NCBI GenBank assembly: GCA_024636975.1
Contig: JAGXGA010000008.1
Location: forward strand, 1 to 63,314
DNA: 63,314 bases
Direction: 5' to 3'
From: Mariniphaga sp.
Lineage (GTDB): Bacteria > Bacteroidota > Bacteroidia > Bacteroidales > Prolixibacteraceae
Under the pieces are notes generated by a model. That model was not told the origin of the DNA and searched no databases. It saw only the letters and a program-made list of their open reading frames with translations. This document shows, one piece after another, positions 35,189 through 45,108 of this stretch. Numbering within the stretch: position 1 is the stretch's first letter; the number at the start of each line of letters is the position of its first letter. The position numbers were made by a program, and so were the translations under genes.

Positions 35189-36742
35189 ATGAGAAAATTG
35201 TACTTTGCACTCTCAGGGTTATTTTTTACGTGTTGTTTTACTTCCTCAGGAGAACAAATATCTTCAAAACCAAACATTATTTACATTTTAGCCGATGATC
35301 TTGGCTACGGTGATGTTTCATGTTTTAATGAGAAATCAAAAATAATAACTCCCAATATCGACAGGCTGGCAGCAAAAGGGATCCGTTTTACTGATGCCCA
35401 TACAAGTTCAGCAGTATGTACGCCAACCCGTTATGGCATTCTAACCGGCAGGTACAATTGGCGCTCCGATTTAAAAAGAGGTGTTCTTTCCGGTTATTCC
35501 AATGCATTAATAGAACCCGACCGGATGACAGTTGGAGAGATGCTTCAAAAGAATGAATATCATACCGCTTTTATAGGAAAGTGGCACCTTGGATGGGACT
35601 GGCATGTAACTGCACCTGAAAATTGGCAGTCGGGCCCGCTGGGAACCGTTACCGAGCCAGAGGTCGATTTTACGAAGCCTGTTCAAAATGGCCCAAACAA
35701 AAGGGGGTTTAGTTACTCATATGGATTCTCCGGTTCGCTGGATATGGCCCCGTATGTTTATGTAGAAAACGGAATGTCTTCTGCTGTTCCGGTTAATTAT
35801 ACTGAATGCATTGATGATAAGGGATTCTGGAGGAAAGGACTAACTGCACCCGATTTTATCCATGTTGAGGTGCTGCCTCATTTAACACAAAAATCAGTTC
35901 AGTATATCAAGGAAAGGGCACAACTGAACCAGCCTTTTTTTCTTTATTTTGCCTTGCCTGCCCCTCATACACCCATTCTTCCCATAACAGAGTTCCTGGG
36001 AAAAAGCAATACCAACTTTTATGGTGATTTTGTATTGCAGGTTGATGACGTAGTCGGGAAAATTACTGAAGCTATTGAAAAGAGCGGGATAGGTGAGAAT
36101 ACCATTATCATTTTCACCTCCGACAATGGCTGTTCCCCTAAAGCAAACTTTGAAGAACTTAATCAGGTAGGGCATTATCCTTCCTATATCTTCAGAGGGC
36201 ATAAAGCCGATATTTATGAAGGGGGACACCGTGTTCCTTTTATCCTGAGATGGCCAAAAGAAGTTAAACCCGGTGACACATCAGATGAATTAATCTGCAC
36301 AACCGATTTAATGGCTACCCTGGCCGATCTGCTGGACTTCACATTACCCGATGGAAGTGCTGAAGACAGTTACAGTTTTGCCCCGGTATTGGGAGGGGAA
36401 ATATATAAAAGCCCCATCAGGGAAGCAATAGTCCATCATTCCATTGATGGCCGGTTTGCCATACGGCAGGGCGATTGGAAACTGGTGTTGTGGCCGGGAT
36501 CGGGGGGATGGAGTTTTCCCCGTACAAAAGAGGAAATGAAAGGGTTGCCTGATTTTCAGTTGTTTAATCTGAAGGATGATCCGGCGGAAGAAAAGAACCT
36601 TGTTCTTGATTTTCCTGAAAAGGTAAGTGTTATGAAGGCATTGCTTTCGGGATATATTGAACAGGGGAGGAGCACTCCGGGAAAATCTTTACAGAATGAA
36701 GATATAGACAAATGGCCTGAAATTGACTGGATGAGTAATTAA
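35189..36742 (+). CDS. Sulfatase (S1 family, CTPTR type)
   Basis: This 517-residue protein has a signal peptide and the alkaline-phosphatase-like sulfatase fold. The metal site ILADDLGYGDVS is near residue 34, and the formylglycine motif CTPTRYGILTGR follows at about residue 78, where the Cys is oxidised after translation. HTAFIGKWHLGWDW, APHTPILP and TSDNGCSP supply further metal and substrate residues. The T-R-Y-G-I-L-T-G-R-Y-N-W-R-S context reminds me of the S1_15 subfamily, but this is weak. ATG 35189 is chosen over a TTG two codons upstream. It sits between the hydrolase-like gene and the fucosidase, 10 bp before the latter. No maturase (anSME or FGE) is in the window. Confidence 0.9.
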   Translation: MRKLYFALSGLFFTCCFTSSGEQISSKPNIIYILADDLGYGDVSCFNEKSKIITPNIDRLAAKGIRFTDAHTSSAVCTPTRYGILTGRYNWRSDLKRGVLSGYSNALIEPDRMTVGEMLQKNEYHTAFIGKWHLGWDWHVTAPENWQSGPLGTVTEPEVDFTKPVQNGPNKRGFSYSYGFSGSLDMAPYVYVENGMSSAVPVNYTECIDDKGFWRKGLTAPDFIHVEVLPHLTQKSVQYIKERAQLNQPFFLYFALPAPHTPILPITEFLGKSNTNFYGDFVLQVDDVVGKITEAIEKSGIGENTIIIFTSDNGCSPKANFEELNQVGHYPSYIFRGHKADIYEGGHRVPFILRWPKEVKPGDTSDELICTTDLMATLADLLDFTLPDGSAEDSYSFAPVLGGEIYKSPIREAIVHHSIDGRFAIRQGDWKLVLWPGSGGWSFPRTKEEMKGLPDFQLFNLKDDPAEEKNLVLDFPEKVSVMKALLSGYIEQGRSTPGKSLQNEDIDKWPEIDWMSN

Positions 36743-36752
36743 TACAACATAT

Positions 36753-37886
36753 ATGAAAACAAACAAAAAAAACATCCTTAGGATAGTGCTTTTTTGCTGC
36801 TTTTTTGGAACTGGCTTTTGGGTTACTAGCCAGATCCCGGCCCATTTAAAGGATTACAGTAAGGAATATAATGAAAGTCCCCGGGAAGCAAACCTCCAGT
36901 GGTTTAAAGATGCCCGGTTCGGGATGTTTATACATTATGGCCTTTACAGTCAGTTGGGGAAGGGAGAATGGGTTCAGTTGCGGGATACAATTCCACTTGA
37001 TGAGTATGCAAAGTTAAAAGACCGTTTTACTGCTTCCGGTTTCGATGCCGGTTACATTGTTCAACTGGCAAAAAAAGCAGGTATGAAATACATTACCATT
37101 ACCAGTAAGCACCACGATGGATTCTGTCTTTTTAGAACCAATGAAACGGATTTTAACAGCGTCAGTTCACCGGCAGGCCGCGATTTAATGGAAGAAATGG
37201 CTGTTGCCTGCGAGAAAGAAGGATTGGGATTGTTTCTTTATTATTCTTACGCTGCCGATTGGAAATATCCATGGTTCTATTCCCGGGAGGCAGGATGGGC
37301 CAATGCCCGCCCTGCCTATAAGGTCAATCCAGACGAGTATAAATACAGGCAACCGGAAGATTTTACAAAGTATATTGAATATGTGCACAGGCAGCTCAGG
37401 GAACTGTTGACACAATATCCGACAATTGCAGGTATCTGGTTCGATCCGATAATGGGTTACTATGCAAATCCTGATGTTTTTCCTGTAGAAGAGACCTATG
37501 CCTTGATCCGGAGCCTCTCACCCCATGCCCTGATCTCATTTAAACAGGGCGCCAACGGAGATGAAGATTTTGTCGCTCCTGAGCGTGGAGGAGCTGCGCG
37601 TGTGGGTGAACAATACCCCATTGCACGGCGTGTTGCTGAACTGAACAAAAACAAGCCCAAAGAGGTATGCAATACTATGCAGCCTCATCTTCCCGGGGTG
37701 CATGGAGGGGCGACGTGGGGTTATAACAAAGCCATAGATGGTCATCACCTTAAAGTTGATGATGTTAAAAAGCTACTGGGTGAAGCCATTCTGGAAGGGT
37801 ATAATCTTTTGCTGAATATTGGCCCCTTGCCCGATGGTTCGGTGCATCCTGAAGATATTGAAACATTATCAAATCTGAAAAATTAA
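36753..37886 (+). CDS. Alpha-L-fucosidase, GH29-type
   Basis: The 377-residue protein has a signal peptide (about residues 1-27) and a TIM barrel with the GH29 hallmarks: WFKDARFGMFIHYGLYS (about residues 50-66), KYITITSKHHDGFCLF, and the nucleophile region IAGIWFDP with the catalytic Asp. The end ILEGYNLLLNIGPLPDGSVHPED closes the barrel. The chain is short, lacking the usual C-terminal beta sandwich. GH29 enzymes remove alpha-L-fucose with retention; some members of this family have other specificities. It is tightly packed between the sulfatase (10 bp) and the next hydrolase (8 bp), so these genes are one transcript. Confidence 0.85.
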   Translation: MKTNKKNILRIVLFCCFFGTGFWVTSQIPAHLKDYSKEYNESPREANLQWFKDARFGMFIHYGLYSQLGKGEWVQLRDTIPLDEYAKLKDRFTASGFDAGYIVQLAKKAGMKYITITSKHHDGFCLFRTNETDFNSVSSPAGRDLMEEMAVACEKEGLGLFLYYSYAADWKYPWFYSREAGWANARPAYKVNPDEYKYRQPEDFTKYIEYVHRQLRELLTQYPTIAGIWFDPIMGYYANPDVFPVEETYALIRSLSPHALISFKQGANGDEDFVAPERGGAARVGEQYPIARRVAELNKNKPKEVCNTMQPHLPGVHGGATWGYNKAIDGHHLKVDDVKKLLGEAILEGYNLLLNIGPLPDGSVHPEDIETLSNLKN

Positions 37887-37894
37887 AAAGAAGA

Positions 37895-40096
37895 ATGATG
37901 CCGGAGAAAATAAGTGGTTTATTAATGGGGATTTACAGCAGGATTAAATCGGCTGGAAGGTTGTTATTATTAACAGGTTTATTTTTCTTTCTCAGTTTAT
38001 CTTGTAAAAGTCAAAAGGATTCAGAGAAAATCGACCGGCATGAACTGGTTAACCGGCACAACATACTGGTAAAAGAATATAATCCTTTGGCTTCACTCTC
38101 AGTTGGAAACGGAAACTTTGCTTTTACTACCGACATTTCCGGGTTACAAACTTTTTACAAAGAGTATGAAGTTGGAGTTTCGCTTGGTACCATGTCGAAC
38201 TGGGGCTGGCATACTACCCCCGATACGATTGGTTATGATATGTCGGAAACTTACCACTATTATGAAATTGACGGCAGACAGGTTCCTTACCAGGATCAGT
38301 TGACTGTTTCTGATCGGGCAATGTATGCTGCAGCGTATTTCAGGCAGAACCCACACCGCCTGCACCTTGGAATTATCCGGCTGGTGATAACAAAAAGCAA
38401 TGGTGATGAAATTGAAATCACAGATCTTCAGTCGCCCAGGCACCATCTGGATTTGTGGAAGGGTGAAATAACAAGTAATTTTATTGTTGAAGGAGATTCT
38501 GTTTCGGTGACGGTTTACGTGCACCCGGATAAAGATTTGATTTCTGCACGTATTGTGTCACCTTTAATTGATTCGGGGCAACTTGCCGTTGAGTGGCTTT
38601 TTCCATATGCCGCCCCCGTTCATACGCATGCCGGTTATGATTTTAACTCTGCTGAAAAGCATATCTCAGTCGTTGAGGCAACTGTTGATAATTCTGTAGT
38701 TATTAAAAGGCAGTTGGATAACGATCGGTATTATATTTTAATAAGCTGGCAGGAAGATGCTGTATTTGAAAAAAAAGACACGCATCGTTTTGTTTTACAA
38801 CCATCAGGTGAAGTGAACCAGCTTGAGTTCAGCTGCCAGTTTTCACCCAATGCTATAGCTGAAGATTTACCGGATTTCGTTTCAACACAAAAACGGAGCA
38901 TTGCCGGATGGGAAGGATTCTGGCAGTCGGGTGGGGCGGTTGATTTTTCTGCTTGCACCGATCCCCGGGCGGAAGAACTGGAACGCCGCACGGTTTTGTC
39001 GCAGTACCTCACAAAGGTAAACGGTTCAGGCAATCTGCCGCCACAGGAAACCGGACTTACATTTAATAGCTGGTACGGGAAGTTTCACCTGGAAATGATC
39101 TGGTGGCACAGCGCCCATTATTACAATTGGCAACGGCCGGAACTGATGGCCGGACAGTTACCATTTTACAGGGACATATACAGGCAGTCGGTTGAGTTTA
39201 CCCGCCTGCAGGGGTATCCGGGTGTCCGATGGCCTAAAATGGTGGGCCCCGGTGGCATTAACAGCCCATCTTCCATAGGCTCCTACCTCATCTGGCAGCA
39301 GCCGCATCTGATTTACCTGGCCGAACAATTGTACCTGGCTAATCCCGGCACCAAAATTTTGAATGAGTATGCTGATTTAATTTTTGCGACCGCTGATTTT
39401 ATGGCTGGGTTTGCTTCATTCGACAGCACCATTGGAAAGTATAATCTGAACCCGCCGCTTATCCCTGCGCAGGAACACTGGGACCGGGAGACTACAGTCA
39501 ATCCGCCCTTTGAACTTGCATACTGGTACTGGGGATTGACAACTGCCCAAAAGTGGAAGGAAAGGCTGGGTGAGCAAATTCATCCCGGGTGGGAAGAAGT
39601 ACGGACTAAACTGGCTGCTCCGGAAGTACTCAATGATGTTTATTCAGGAATTGCCAGTGCTACGGATTCCTATACCAATCCTGAAAACATGAGGGACCAC
39701 CCCATGGTATTGGGTTTGCGTGGAATGTTGCCCCAATGGGAAAAAACAGATGAGGAGGTACTTCGAAATACACTAAATCTGGTAATGAATGAATGGGACT
39801 GGCAGCACACCTGGGGGTGGGATTATCCCATGGCGGCCATGTGTGCTACCCGTTTGCTGGAGCCGGAAATTGCACTGGAGGCATTGTTGATGGATGTTCA
39901 GAAAAACAGGTACCTTGTTAACGGGCACAATTATCAGGATGAGCGGCTCCGGATTTATTTGCCCGGTAATGGAGGCTTTCTTAAAGCCATTGCTCTGATG
40001 TGCGCCGGATGGGAAGGCTGTAGTACAAAAAACCCCGGATTTCCTGATTGCGAAAAATGGAACGTAAAATGGGAAAATTTGAACAGCGATTTTTAA
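37895..40096 (+). CDS. Lipoprotein (alpha/alpha)6 glycosidase-like protein
   Basis: The 733-residue protein has a lipoprotein signal ending SLSCKS. An N-terminal beta domain starts at EYNPLASLSVGNGNFAFTTD. The helical catalytic-type domain holds TFNSWYGKFHLEMIWWHSAHYYNW, PGVRWPKMVGPGG and WEWDWQHTWGWDYPM-like elements, and it closes with LPGNGGFLKAIALMCAGW. This layout resembles clan GH-L or GH65/GH95-like enzymes, with the GKFHLEMIWW segment in the place of the W-H-G-x-x-F-W-D-T-E motif. I cannot fix the family. It is co-transcribed with the fucosidase and sulfatase, and a weak terminator-like hairpin follows at 40132-40170. Confidence 0.65.
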   Translation: MMPEKISGLLMGIYSRIKSAGRLLLLTGLFFFLSLSCKSQKDSEKIDRHELVNRHNILVKEYNPLASLSVGNGNFAFTTDISGLQTFYKEYEVGVSLGTMSNWGWHTTPDTIGYDMSETYHYYEIDGRQVPYQDQLTVSDRAMYAAAYFRQNPHRLHLGIIRLVITKSNGDEIEITDLQSPRHHLDLWKGEITSNFIVEGDSVSVTVYVHPDKDLISARIVSPLIDSGQLAVEWLFPYAAPVHTHAGYDFNSAEKHISVVEATVDNSVVIKRQLDNDRYYILISWQEDAVFEKKDTHRFVLQPSGEVNQLEFSCQFSPNAIAEDLPDFVSTQKRSIAGWEGFWQSGGAVDFSACTDPRAEELERRTVLSQYLTKVNGSGNLPPQETGLTFNSWYGKFHLEMIWWHSAHYYNWQRPELMAGQLPFYRDIYRQSVEFTRLQGYPGVRWPKMVGPGGINSPSSIGSYLIWQQPHLIYLAEQLYLANPGTKILNEYADLIFATADFMAGFASFDSTIGKYNLNPPLIPAQEHWDRETTVNPPFELAYWYWGLTTAQKWKERLGEQIHPGWEEVRTKLAAPEVLNDVYSGIASATDSYTNPENMRDHPMVLGLRGMLPQWEKTDEEVLRNTLNLVMNEWDWQHTWGWDYPMAAMCATRLLEPEIALEALLMDVQKNRYLVNGHNYQDERLRIYLPGNGGFLKAIALMCAGWEGCSTKNPGFPDCEKWNVKWENLNSDF

Positions 40097-40131
40097 GATG
40101 CCGGCTAGTTATATATACTTCCAAATCAAGC

Positions 40132-40170
40132 TTGTCTGCTACAGGGGCCATTAGCAATCAGACAAATTTT
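40132..40170 (+). terminator. Possible terminator downstream of the hydrolase gene
   Basis: TTGTCTG (40132-40138) pairs with CAGACAA (40159-40165), with an inner CTA/TAG pairing, and is followed by ATTTTTAG. The 20-base loop makes it weaker than the other terminators here. Confidence 0.4.
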
Positions 40171-40242
40171 TAGCAGGAGTTTCTATTTGTCAGTTAAAAT
40201 ATTTACCACTGTATGTTGTGTAGCAATTAAATTTAGCTTAAT

Positions 40243-40274
40243 TTTGATAAATTATGCAATCGATTGTATATGGA
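40243..40274 (+). promoter_or_regulatory. Candidate promoter of the susC/susD pair
   Basis: TTTG at 40243-40246, a 20-bp spacer and TATATGGA at 40267-40274 approximate the TTTG/TAnnTTTG pattern. The spacer holds the 10-bp palindrome CAATCGATTG (40257-40266). It would leave a leader of about 100 bases before susC. Confidence 0.35.
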
Positions 40275-40379
40275 AATTAAAAGCAATTAGTAATAAAAAT
40301 TGTGAAAGGGGTTTGTTTTAGTTTACAAATAAAATCAATCATTTAATTATCAAGTTATAACAACAAAAAACGAGAATCT

Positions 40380-43300
40380 ATGAAAAAAAGGAAGATTGGA
40401 ATGATAAGAGTGCCCGGTATACTGCTGTGCCTCTTATTTATTATGACGATTACCGGTGCTTGGGCACAGCAGCGGACTGTGACAGGGACGGTAACGGATG
40501 ACGACCGGCAACCATTGCCGGGAGTAACTGTGGTTGTTAAAGGTACAACCATAGGAACAGTAACTGATACCGACGGCGAATTTTCAATTAATGTACCTGC
40601 TGATGCCCAAACCCTGCAGGTTTCTTTTGTGGGCATGCAGGCACAGGAAATTCCCCTGGCCGGCAGGACCAATATTGCCGTTACACTTGAAGAAGAAACA
40701 ATAGGAATCGAGGAAGTAGTGGCAATTGGTTATGGTACTGTAAGAAAAAGCGACTTAACCGGTTCAGTTTCTTCGGTAAGCTCGGAAGAAATAGCAGCAT
40801 ATCCAACCTTAAGCGCTGTTCAGGCATTACAGGGAAGGGCTGCCGGATTACAAATTTCATCTAATAATGGAGAGCCGGGTGCTTCCCAAAGAATACGTAT
40901 TCGTGGCGGCACATCAATTAGTGCAAGCAGTGATCCCATTTTTGTTGTGGATGGTTTTGTTGGTGGCGTTATGCCCCCTCCTGAAGACATTCAGTCGATT
41001 GAGGTGTTAAAGGATGCTTCGGCAACTGCCATTTATGGTTCACGTGGTGCCAATGGTGTCATCATGGTTACTACAAAGCGTGGAAAAACAGGTGCCCCAC
41101 GAATTGAACTGAATACTTCCTATTCGATGCAAAACGAAATCAATCGTCTAGATTTACTAAATGCCGATCAGTTTATGGATTATATCAGAGAGGCCAGGCC
41201 TAATATTGAACCCGCCGGTGGTAATACCAACTGGCAGGATGAAATTTTCAGGCCGGGAAACATTCAGAATTACCAGCTATCCGTATCGGGTGGAAGTGAA
41301 AATGTAAATTACTATGTTTCAGGAACACTTTACGATCAGGAGGGTGTAATAGTTAATTCAGCGTATGACCGGTTTTCGGTGACAAGTAATATTGATATAA
41401 CCGCCAGCGATCGTTTTAAAATTGGACTGAATGCTTTTGCTCAACGATCGACCAAGGATGGTGTGAGAACACAGGAAGGATCAGGAGGTCTCACTCCCGG
41501 AGTCATCTCATCAACCTTTAAGTTTGAGCCTGATCAGCCCATATATGATGCTAATGGCAGGTTTACAATTGGCCGTCTGCACGATCCCATTGATAATCCT
41601 TATGCCATTGCAACACAATTGCAGGACGAAGAAATAAATGACCGGTTCCAGGGAAATGCATACGGAGAATACCAGATTTTTGAATCATTAAAGTTCAGAA
41701 CAACCTTTGGTGCAACTACCAATAGTGGACGCAGGGGAAGGTATTCACCCACCACTTTGCAGGAGGGACGTAATGCAGGAGGTGGTGATGCACGGGTTGA
41801 CGGATCTAAAAGCACCCTCTTTTTGAATGAAAACTACCTGACATACGATCGCATGTTTCAGGATGAACACCATTTTACTGCTATGGCAGGTTATTCATTT
41901 CAGTCATCTGTTTCTGAAAGCTGGGGCGGCAGGAGCCAGGCATTTATTACCGATGCCATTTCATTTTGGGATTTGGGCTCAGGTGCAACTTTGCAGGCAC
42001 CTCACTCCAATTATGTCGACTGGCGTATTTCATCGTATTACGGAAGGTTGAATTATGGCTTGCAGGACAGATTCATGGTTACCTTCAATGCCCGCTATGA
42101 CGGCTCGTCAAACTTTAGCGCCAATGAAAAATGGGCCTTCTTCCCATCCGGTGCTCTGGGCTGGAATATGGGAAATGAATCGTTTCTTCAGGATGCATCC
42201 TGGCTAAGTTCATGGAAGTGGAGATTAAGCTATGGTCTTACAGGAAATCAGGCTATTTCGCCCTACCAGACACTGGCACGCTTTTCTCCGGTATTCACTG
42301 TTATTGGAGGAAATACAGTTAATGCTGCGCGACCTACAACGGTGGCGAATGAAAACCTGACATGGGAAACAACAGCCCAACTTAATTTAGGTGCTGACAT
42401 TTCAATCCTTAACGATCGGATTGCTCTTACACTGGACGCCTACCGGATGGTTACATCCGATTTGTTGTTCTCAGTTCAGCTTCCGCAATATTCAGGTTAT
42501 ACAAGCCAAATCAGGAATATTGGAGAAGTAGAAAACAAGGGATTTGAGGCTATGGTAACATCCAGAAATTTCACCGGTGATTTTCAGTGGAAGATGGATG
42601 TGAATTTTTCATTGAACAGGAATTCCATTCTTGAACTGCCTGAAGGCAATGATATCCGTTATGGTTCTGGTCCCGGGCATATGGTAGGTTTGGGAGATAC
42701 TCAGATTTTGAGTGAAGGTGAATCGGTAGGTGCTTTCTACGGGTGGATTTATGATGGCGTTTACCAGGAAGGCGATACGTTTGTTCCAGGCGGAGGTTTT
42801 GAACAGGAGCCAGGTGGTGAGAAATTCAGGGATATAAATGGCCGTAATTCGGAAGGAGAACTCACAGGTGAACCTGATGGGACAATAAATAACGATGACC
42901 GTACTATTATTGGTAATCCGAATCCTGATTTTATTTATGGATGGAACAACGATTTCAGATGGAGAAACTTCGATTTGAATATTTTCTTCCAGGGATCTCA
43001 GGGTAATGATATTTTAAGTTATACTCTGATGGAACTTAATCTTTTGGCCGGTATAAACAATGCTACCACCGATGCTCTAAATCGTTGGACTCCTGCAAAT
43101 ACCGATACCGATGTGCCAAAAGCAGTTGTTGGACGCACCCGCAGGGTTTCTACCCGCTGGATTTATGACGGAAGTTATATCCGTCTTAAAAATCTTTCAC
43201 TTGGATATAACCTGCCTGCATCGGTACTTAACAACCTGAATCTTTCGAAACTGCGGATTTATGTGAGTGCGCAGAATATCTTTACAATTACCGATTATCC

Positions 43301-43427
43301 TGGTTACGATCCGGAGGTTAATTACAACAGTGGGGGAAGCACAAACGGTAACCGTAATGTGGGTCTGGATTATGGCAGTTATCCAAATGCCAAGTCATAC
43401 ACATTAGGCGTAAACATAGGATTCTAG
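40380..43427 (+). CDS. susC: SusC/RagA-family TonB-dependent outer-membrane transporter
   Basis: The 1015-residue protein imports oligosaccharides through the outer membrane, driven by TonB. After a signal peptide (about residues 1-29, ending GAWAQQ) comes the carboxypeptidase-regulatory-like domain (VTGTVTDDDRQPLPGVTVVVKGT). A TonB-box-like segment (EEVVAIGYGTVRKSDLTGSVSSV) and the plug domain (QALQGRAAGLQI, IRIRGGTSI, DPIFVVDGF) follow, then a large beta barrel ending LGVNIGF. It is paired with susD 29 bp downstream, the normal arrangement, and defines this stretch as a polysaccharide-utilisation locus. Confidence 0.96.
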   Translation: MKKRKIGMIRVPGILLCLLFIMTITGAWAQQRTVTGTVTDDDRQPLPGVTVVVKGTTIGTVTDTDGEFSINVPADAQTLQVSFVGMQAQEIPLAGRTNIAVTLEEETIGIEEVVAIGYGTVRKSDLTGSVSSVSSEEIAAYPTLSAVQALQGRAAGLQISSNNGEPGASQRIRIRGGTSISASSDPIFVVDGFVGGVMPPPEDIQSIEVLKDASATAIYGSRGANGVIMVTTKRGKTGAPRIELNTSYSMQNEINRLDLLNADQFMDYIREARPNIEPAGGNTNWQDEIFRPGNIQNYQLSVSGGSENVNYYVSGTLYDQEGVIVNSAYDRFSVTSNIDITASDRFKIGLNAFAQRSTKDGVRTQEGSGGLTPGVISSTFKFEPDQPIYDANGRFTIGRLHDPIDNPYAIATQLQDEEINDRFQGNAYGEYQIFESLKFRTTFGATTNSGRRGRYSPTTLQEGRNAGGGDARVDGSKSTLFLNENYLTYDRMFQDEHHFTAMAGYSFQSSVSESWGGRSQAFITDAISFWDLGSGATLQAPHSNYVDWRISSYYGRLNYGLQDRFMVTFNARYDGSSNFSANEKWAFFPSGALGWNMGNESFLQDASWLSSWKWRLSYGLTGNQAISPYQTLARFSPVFTVIGGNTVNAARPTTVANENLTWETTAQLNLGADISILNDRIALTLDAYRMVTSDLLFSVQLPQYSGYTSQIRNIGEVENKGFEAMVTSRNFTGDFQWKMDVNFSLNRNSILELPEGNDIRYGSGPGHMVGLGDTQILSEGESVGAFYGWIYDGVYQEGDTFVPGGGFEQEPGGEKFRDINGRNSEGELTGEPDGTINNDDRTIIGNPNPDFIYGWNNDFRWRNFDLNIFFQGSQGNDILSYTLMELNLLAGINNATTDALNRWTPANTDTDVPKAVVGRTRRVSTRWIYDGSYIRLKNLSLGYNLPASVLNNLNLSKLRIYVSAQNIFTITDYPGYDPEVNYNSGGSTNGNRNVGLDYGSYPNAKSYTLGVNIGF

Positions 43428-43456
43428 GATTTAACATTTTAAAGGAAAAGACTATT

Positions 43457-44968
43457 ATGAAAAATATATTATTAAAGACTTTAATTGTAGCGCTGGTCGT
43501 AGGCTTCTCATCCTGTGTTGACCTGGAAGAAAAGCCAATCGGTTTGCTTGCGCCTGAAGCATTGTTTCAAACTCCAAGGGATGTGGAAGTTGCAATATTT
43601 GGAGCATATGGCTGGATAGCATCTGAACGGCTCTACGGACGTCAATTTGTTTCTGCCCTTATGCTTAGAAGCGATATGGTGGATATAGGTGACCGCGGTA
43701 CACCAGCCGAACGGCAACAGGTGAATGATTTCAATATGGATGCCAATAATGGTATGGTAAGCAGGTTCTGGCCATACTGGTACCAGACCATAAGCTCTGC
43801 AAATGCAGCCATTGCCGGTGCTGAAGGACTAGAAGCTTCTACTGATGTTATTAATCCATTGATAGCTGAAGCCCGTTTCATCAGGGCCTTTAGTTACTAC
43901 CATCTTATCAGGGTTTTTGGTGATGTTCCCTACATCGATTATTTTATCAGGGATCCTCAATCGGTTGCCGATATATCCAAAACTCCGGCAGAACAAATCT
44001 ACCAGGGGATAATCGAAGATTTCCAATATGCCAAGGAGTGGCTACCTGATACCTGGCCCAACAATATTAAATCAAGGCCTACTAAAGGAACTGCGGCTTC
44101 CTACCTGGCTTCTGTTTATCTTACAAGGGAAAACTGGCCGGATGCTTATACCGAAGCAAAATGGGTAATCGATAACAAGGATCGGTTCGGTTATTCGCTG
44201 GAACCCGATTATCAAAACTTATTTATTGCACTGAACGGTGACAGGCCGGAACATATTTTCACAGTCGATTTCCTGGGCTCTCAAAATGGTGGTGGAGGTG
44301 CCAACGATGACCTGATGCCGCCAATGAGCGGAATCAGGGGTGCCGACCACCAGGGTTGGAGCGTGCTGGTTCCTTCCATGCAGGTGTTTAATGAATGGAA
44401 TGACGATGATTATCGCAAATGGGTGAGCTTTGATGATTCAATTGCAGTTGATGGTGTGTTGGCACCCTATACTGAATTCGATAACACGCAAAGACCCCAT
44501 ATTGCCAAATACTCACGGTTTCCAGGGAATTCAAGTGGTGACGGCAGATATTCCGACCATAATTATTCGGCATTCCGTTATGCTGAAATACTTCTTATTG
44601 CAGCAGAAGCTGGCGCTGAAGCAAATGGGGTAAGTGCTGAAGTAATCGGATACGTTAACCAGATTCGTGAAAGAGCACGGAACTGGGGTGGTGAAATAAC
44701 TTCAACTGTCCCTGAAGACATCACAACAACTCCTGGTAAAGATGAATTTGTAAATATTGTTTTAAATGACCGTCGACTTGAGCTGGCATTTGAATACAAA
44801 CGCTGGTACGATGTCAAACGCAGACGTCTTGGGCAGGAAGTTTTTCTTGGACCTGATGCTAGGGAGCCTCATCCAACTTTTGATCCGGCAAGAGATTACC
44901 TGTTTCCTCTTCCTGCACAGGAACTTGATGTGAATCCTAACCTGATGCCACAGAATCCGGGTTACTAG
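43457..44968 (+). CDS. susD: SusD/RagB-family glycan-binding outer-membrane lipoprotein
   Basis: The 503-residue lipoprotein (signal ending GFSSCVD) forms the lid of the SusCD transporter and binds the glycan at the surface. It has the typical start LEEKPIGLLAPEALFQTPRDVEVAIFGAYGW, TPR-like helices around AEARFIRAFSYYHLIRVFGDVPYI, and the closing motif RRLELAFEYKRWYDVKRR with the LFPLPAQELDVNPNLMPQNPGY end. A strong terminator follows at 45004-45040. Specificity cannot be read, but neighbours suggest a sulfated, fucose-containing substrate. Confidence 0.95.
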   Translation: MKNILLKTLIVALVVGFSSCVDLEEKPIGLLAPEALFQTPRDVEVAIFGAYGWIASERLYGRQFVSALMLRSDMVDIGDRGTPAERQQVNDFNMDANNGMVSRFWPYWYQTISSANAAIAGAEGLEASTDVINPLIAEARFIRAFSYYHLIRVFGDVPYIDYFIRDPQSVADISKTPAEQIYQGIIEDFQYAKEWLPDTWPNNIKSRPTKGTAASYLASVYLTRENWPDAYTEAKWVIDNKDRFGYSLEPDYQNLFIALNGDRPEHIFTVDFLGSQNGGGGANDDLMPPMSGIRGADHQGWSVLVPSMQVFNEWNDDDYRKWVSFDDSIAVDGVLAPYTEFDNTQRPHIAKYSRFPGNSSGDGRYSDHNYSAFRYAEILLIAAEAGAEANGVSAEVIGYVNQIRERARNWGGEITSTVPEDITTTPGKDEFVNIVLNDRRLELAFEYKRWYDVKRRRLGQEVFLGPDAREPHPTFDPARDYLFPLPAQELDVNPNLMPQNPGY

Positions 44969-45003
44969 TATGTGTAACGATAAAACTTTTTGATGAATAA
45001 TAT

Positions 45004-45040
45004 AAGGAATGGCTGATTTTTCAGCCGTTCCTTTTTTTTT
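45004..45040 (+). terminator. Intrinsic terminator after susD
   Basis: GGAATGGCTG pairs with CAGCCGTTCC (one T-G wobble) around a five-base loop, followed by nine T residues. It separates the susCD transcript from the NRAMP-like operon. Confidence 0.8.
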
Positions 45041-45051
45041 GCTCACTTCAG

Positions 45052-45080
45052 TTGGAAATTATTTTTATATTCGTATTTTG
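45052..45080 (+). promoter_or_regulatory. Predicted promoter of the NRAMP-like operon
   Basis: TTG at 45052-45054 is followed after 19 bp by TATTTTG at 45074-45080, close to the TTTG/TAnnTTTG pattern. It follows the susD terminator and would give a leader of about 20 bases before the ATG at 45109, so the operon has its own transcription. Confidence 0.45.
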
Positions 45081-45108
45081 CCTGAACAGTGAACCATTTA
45101 GCTATTCT

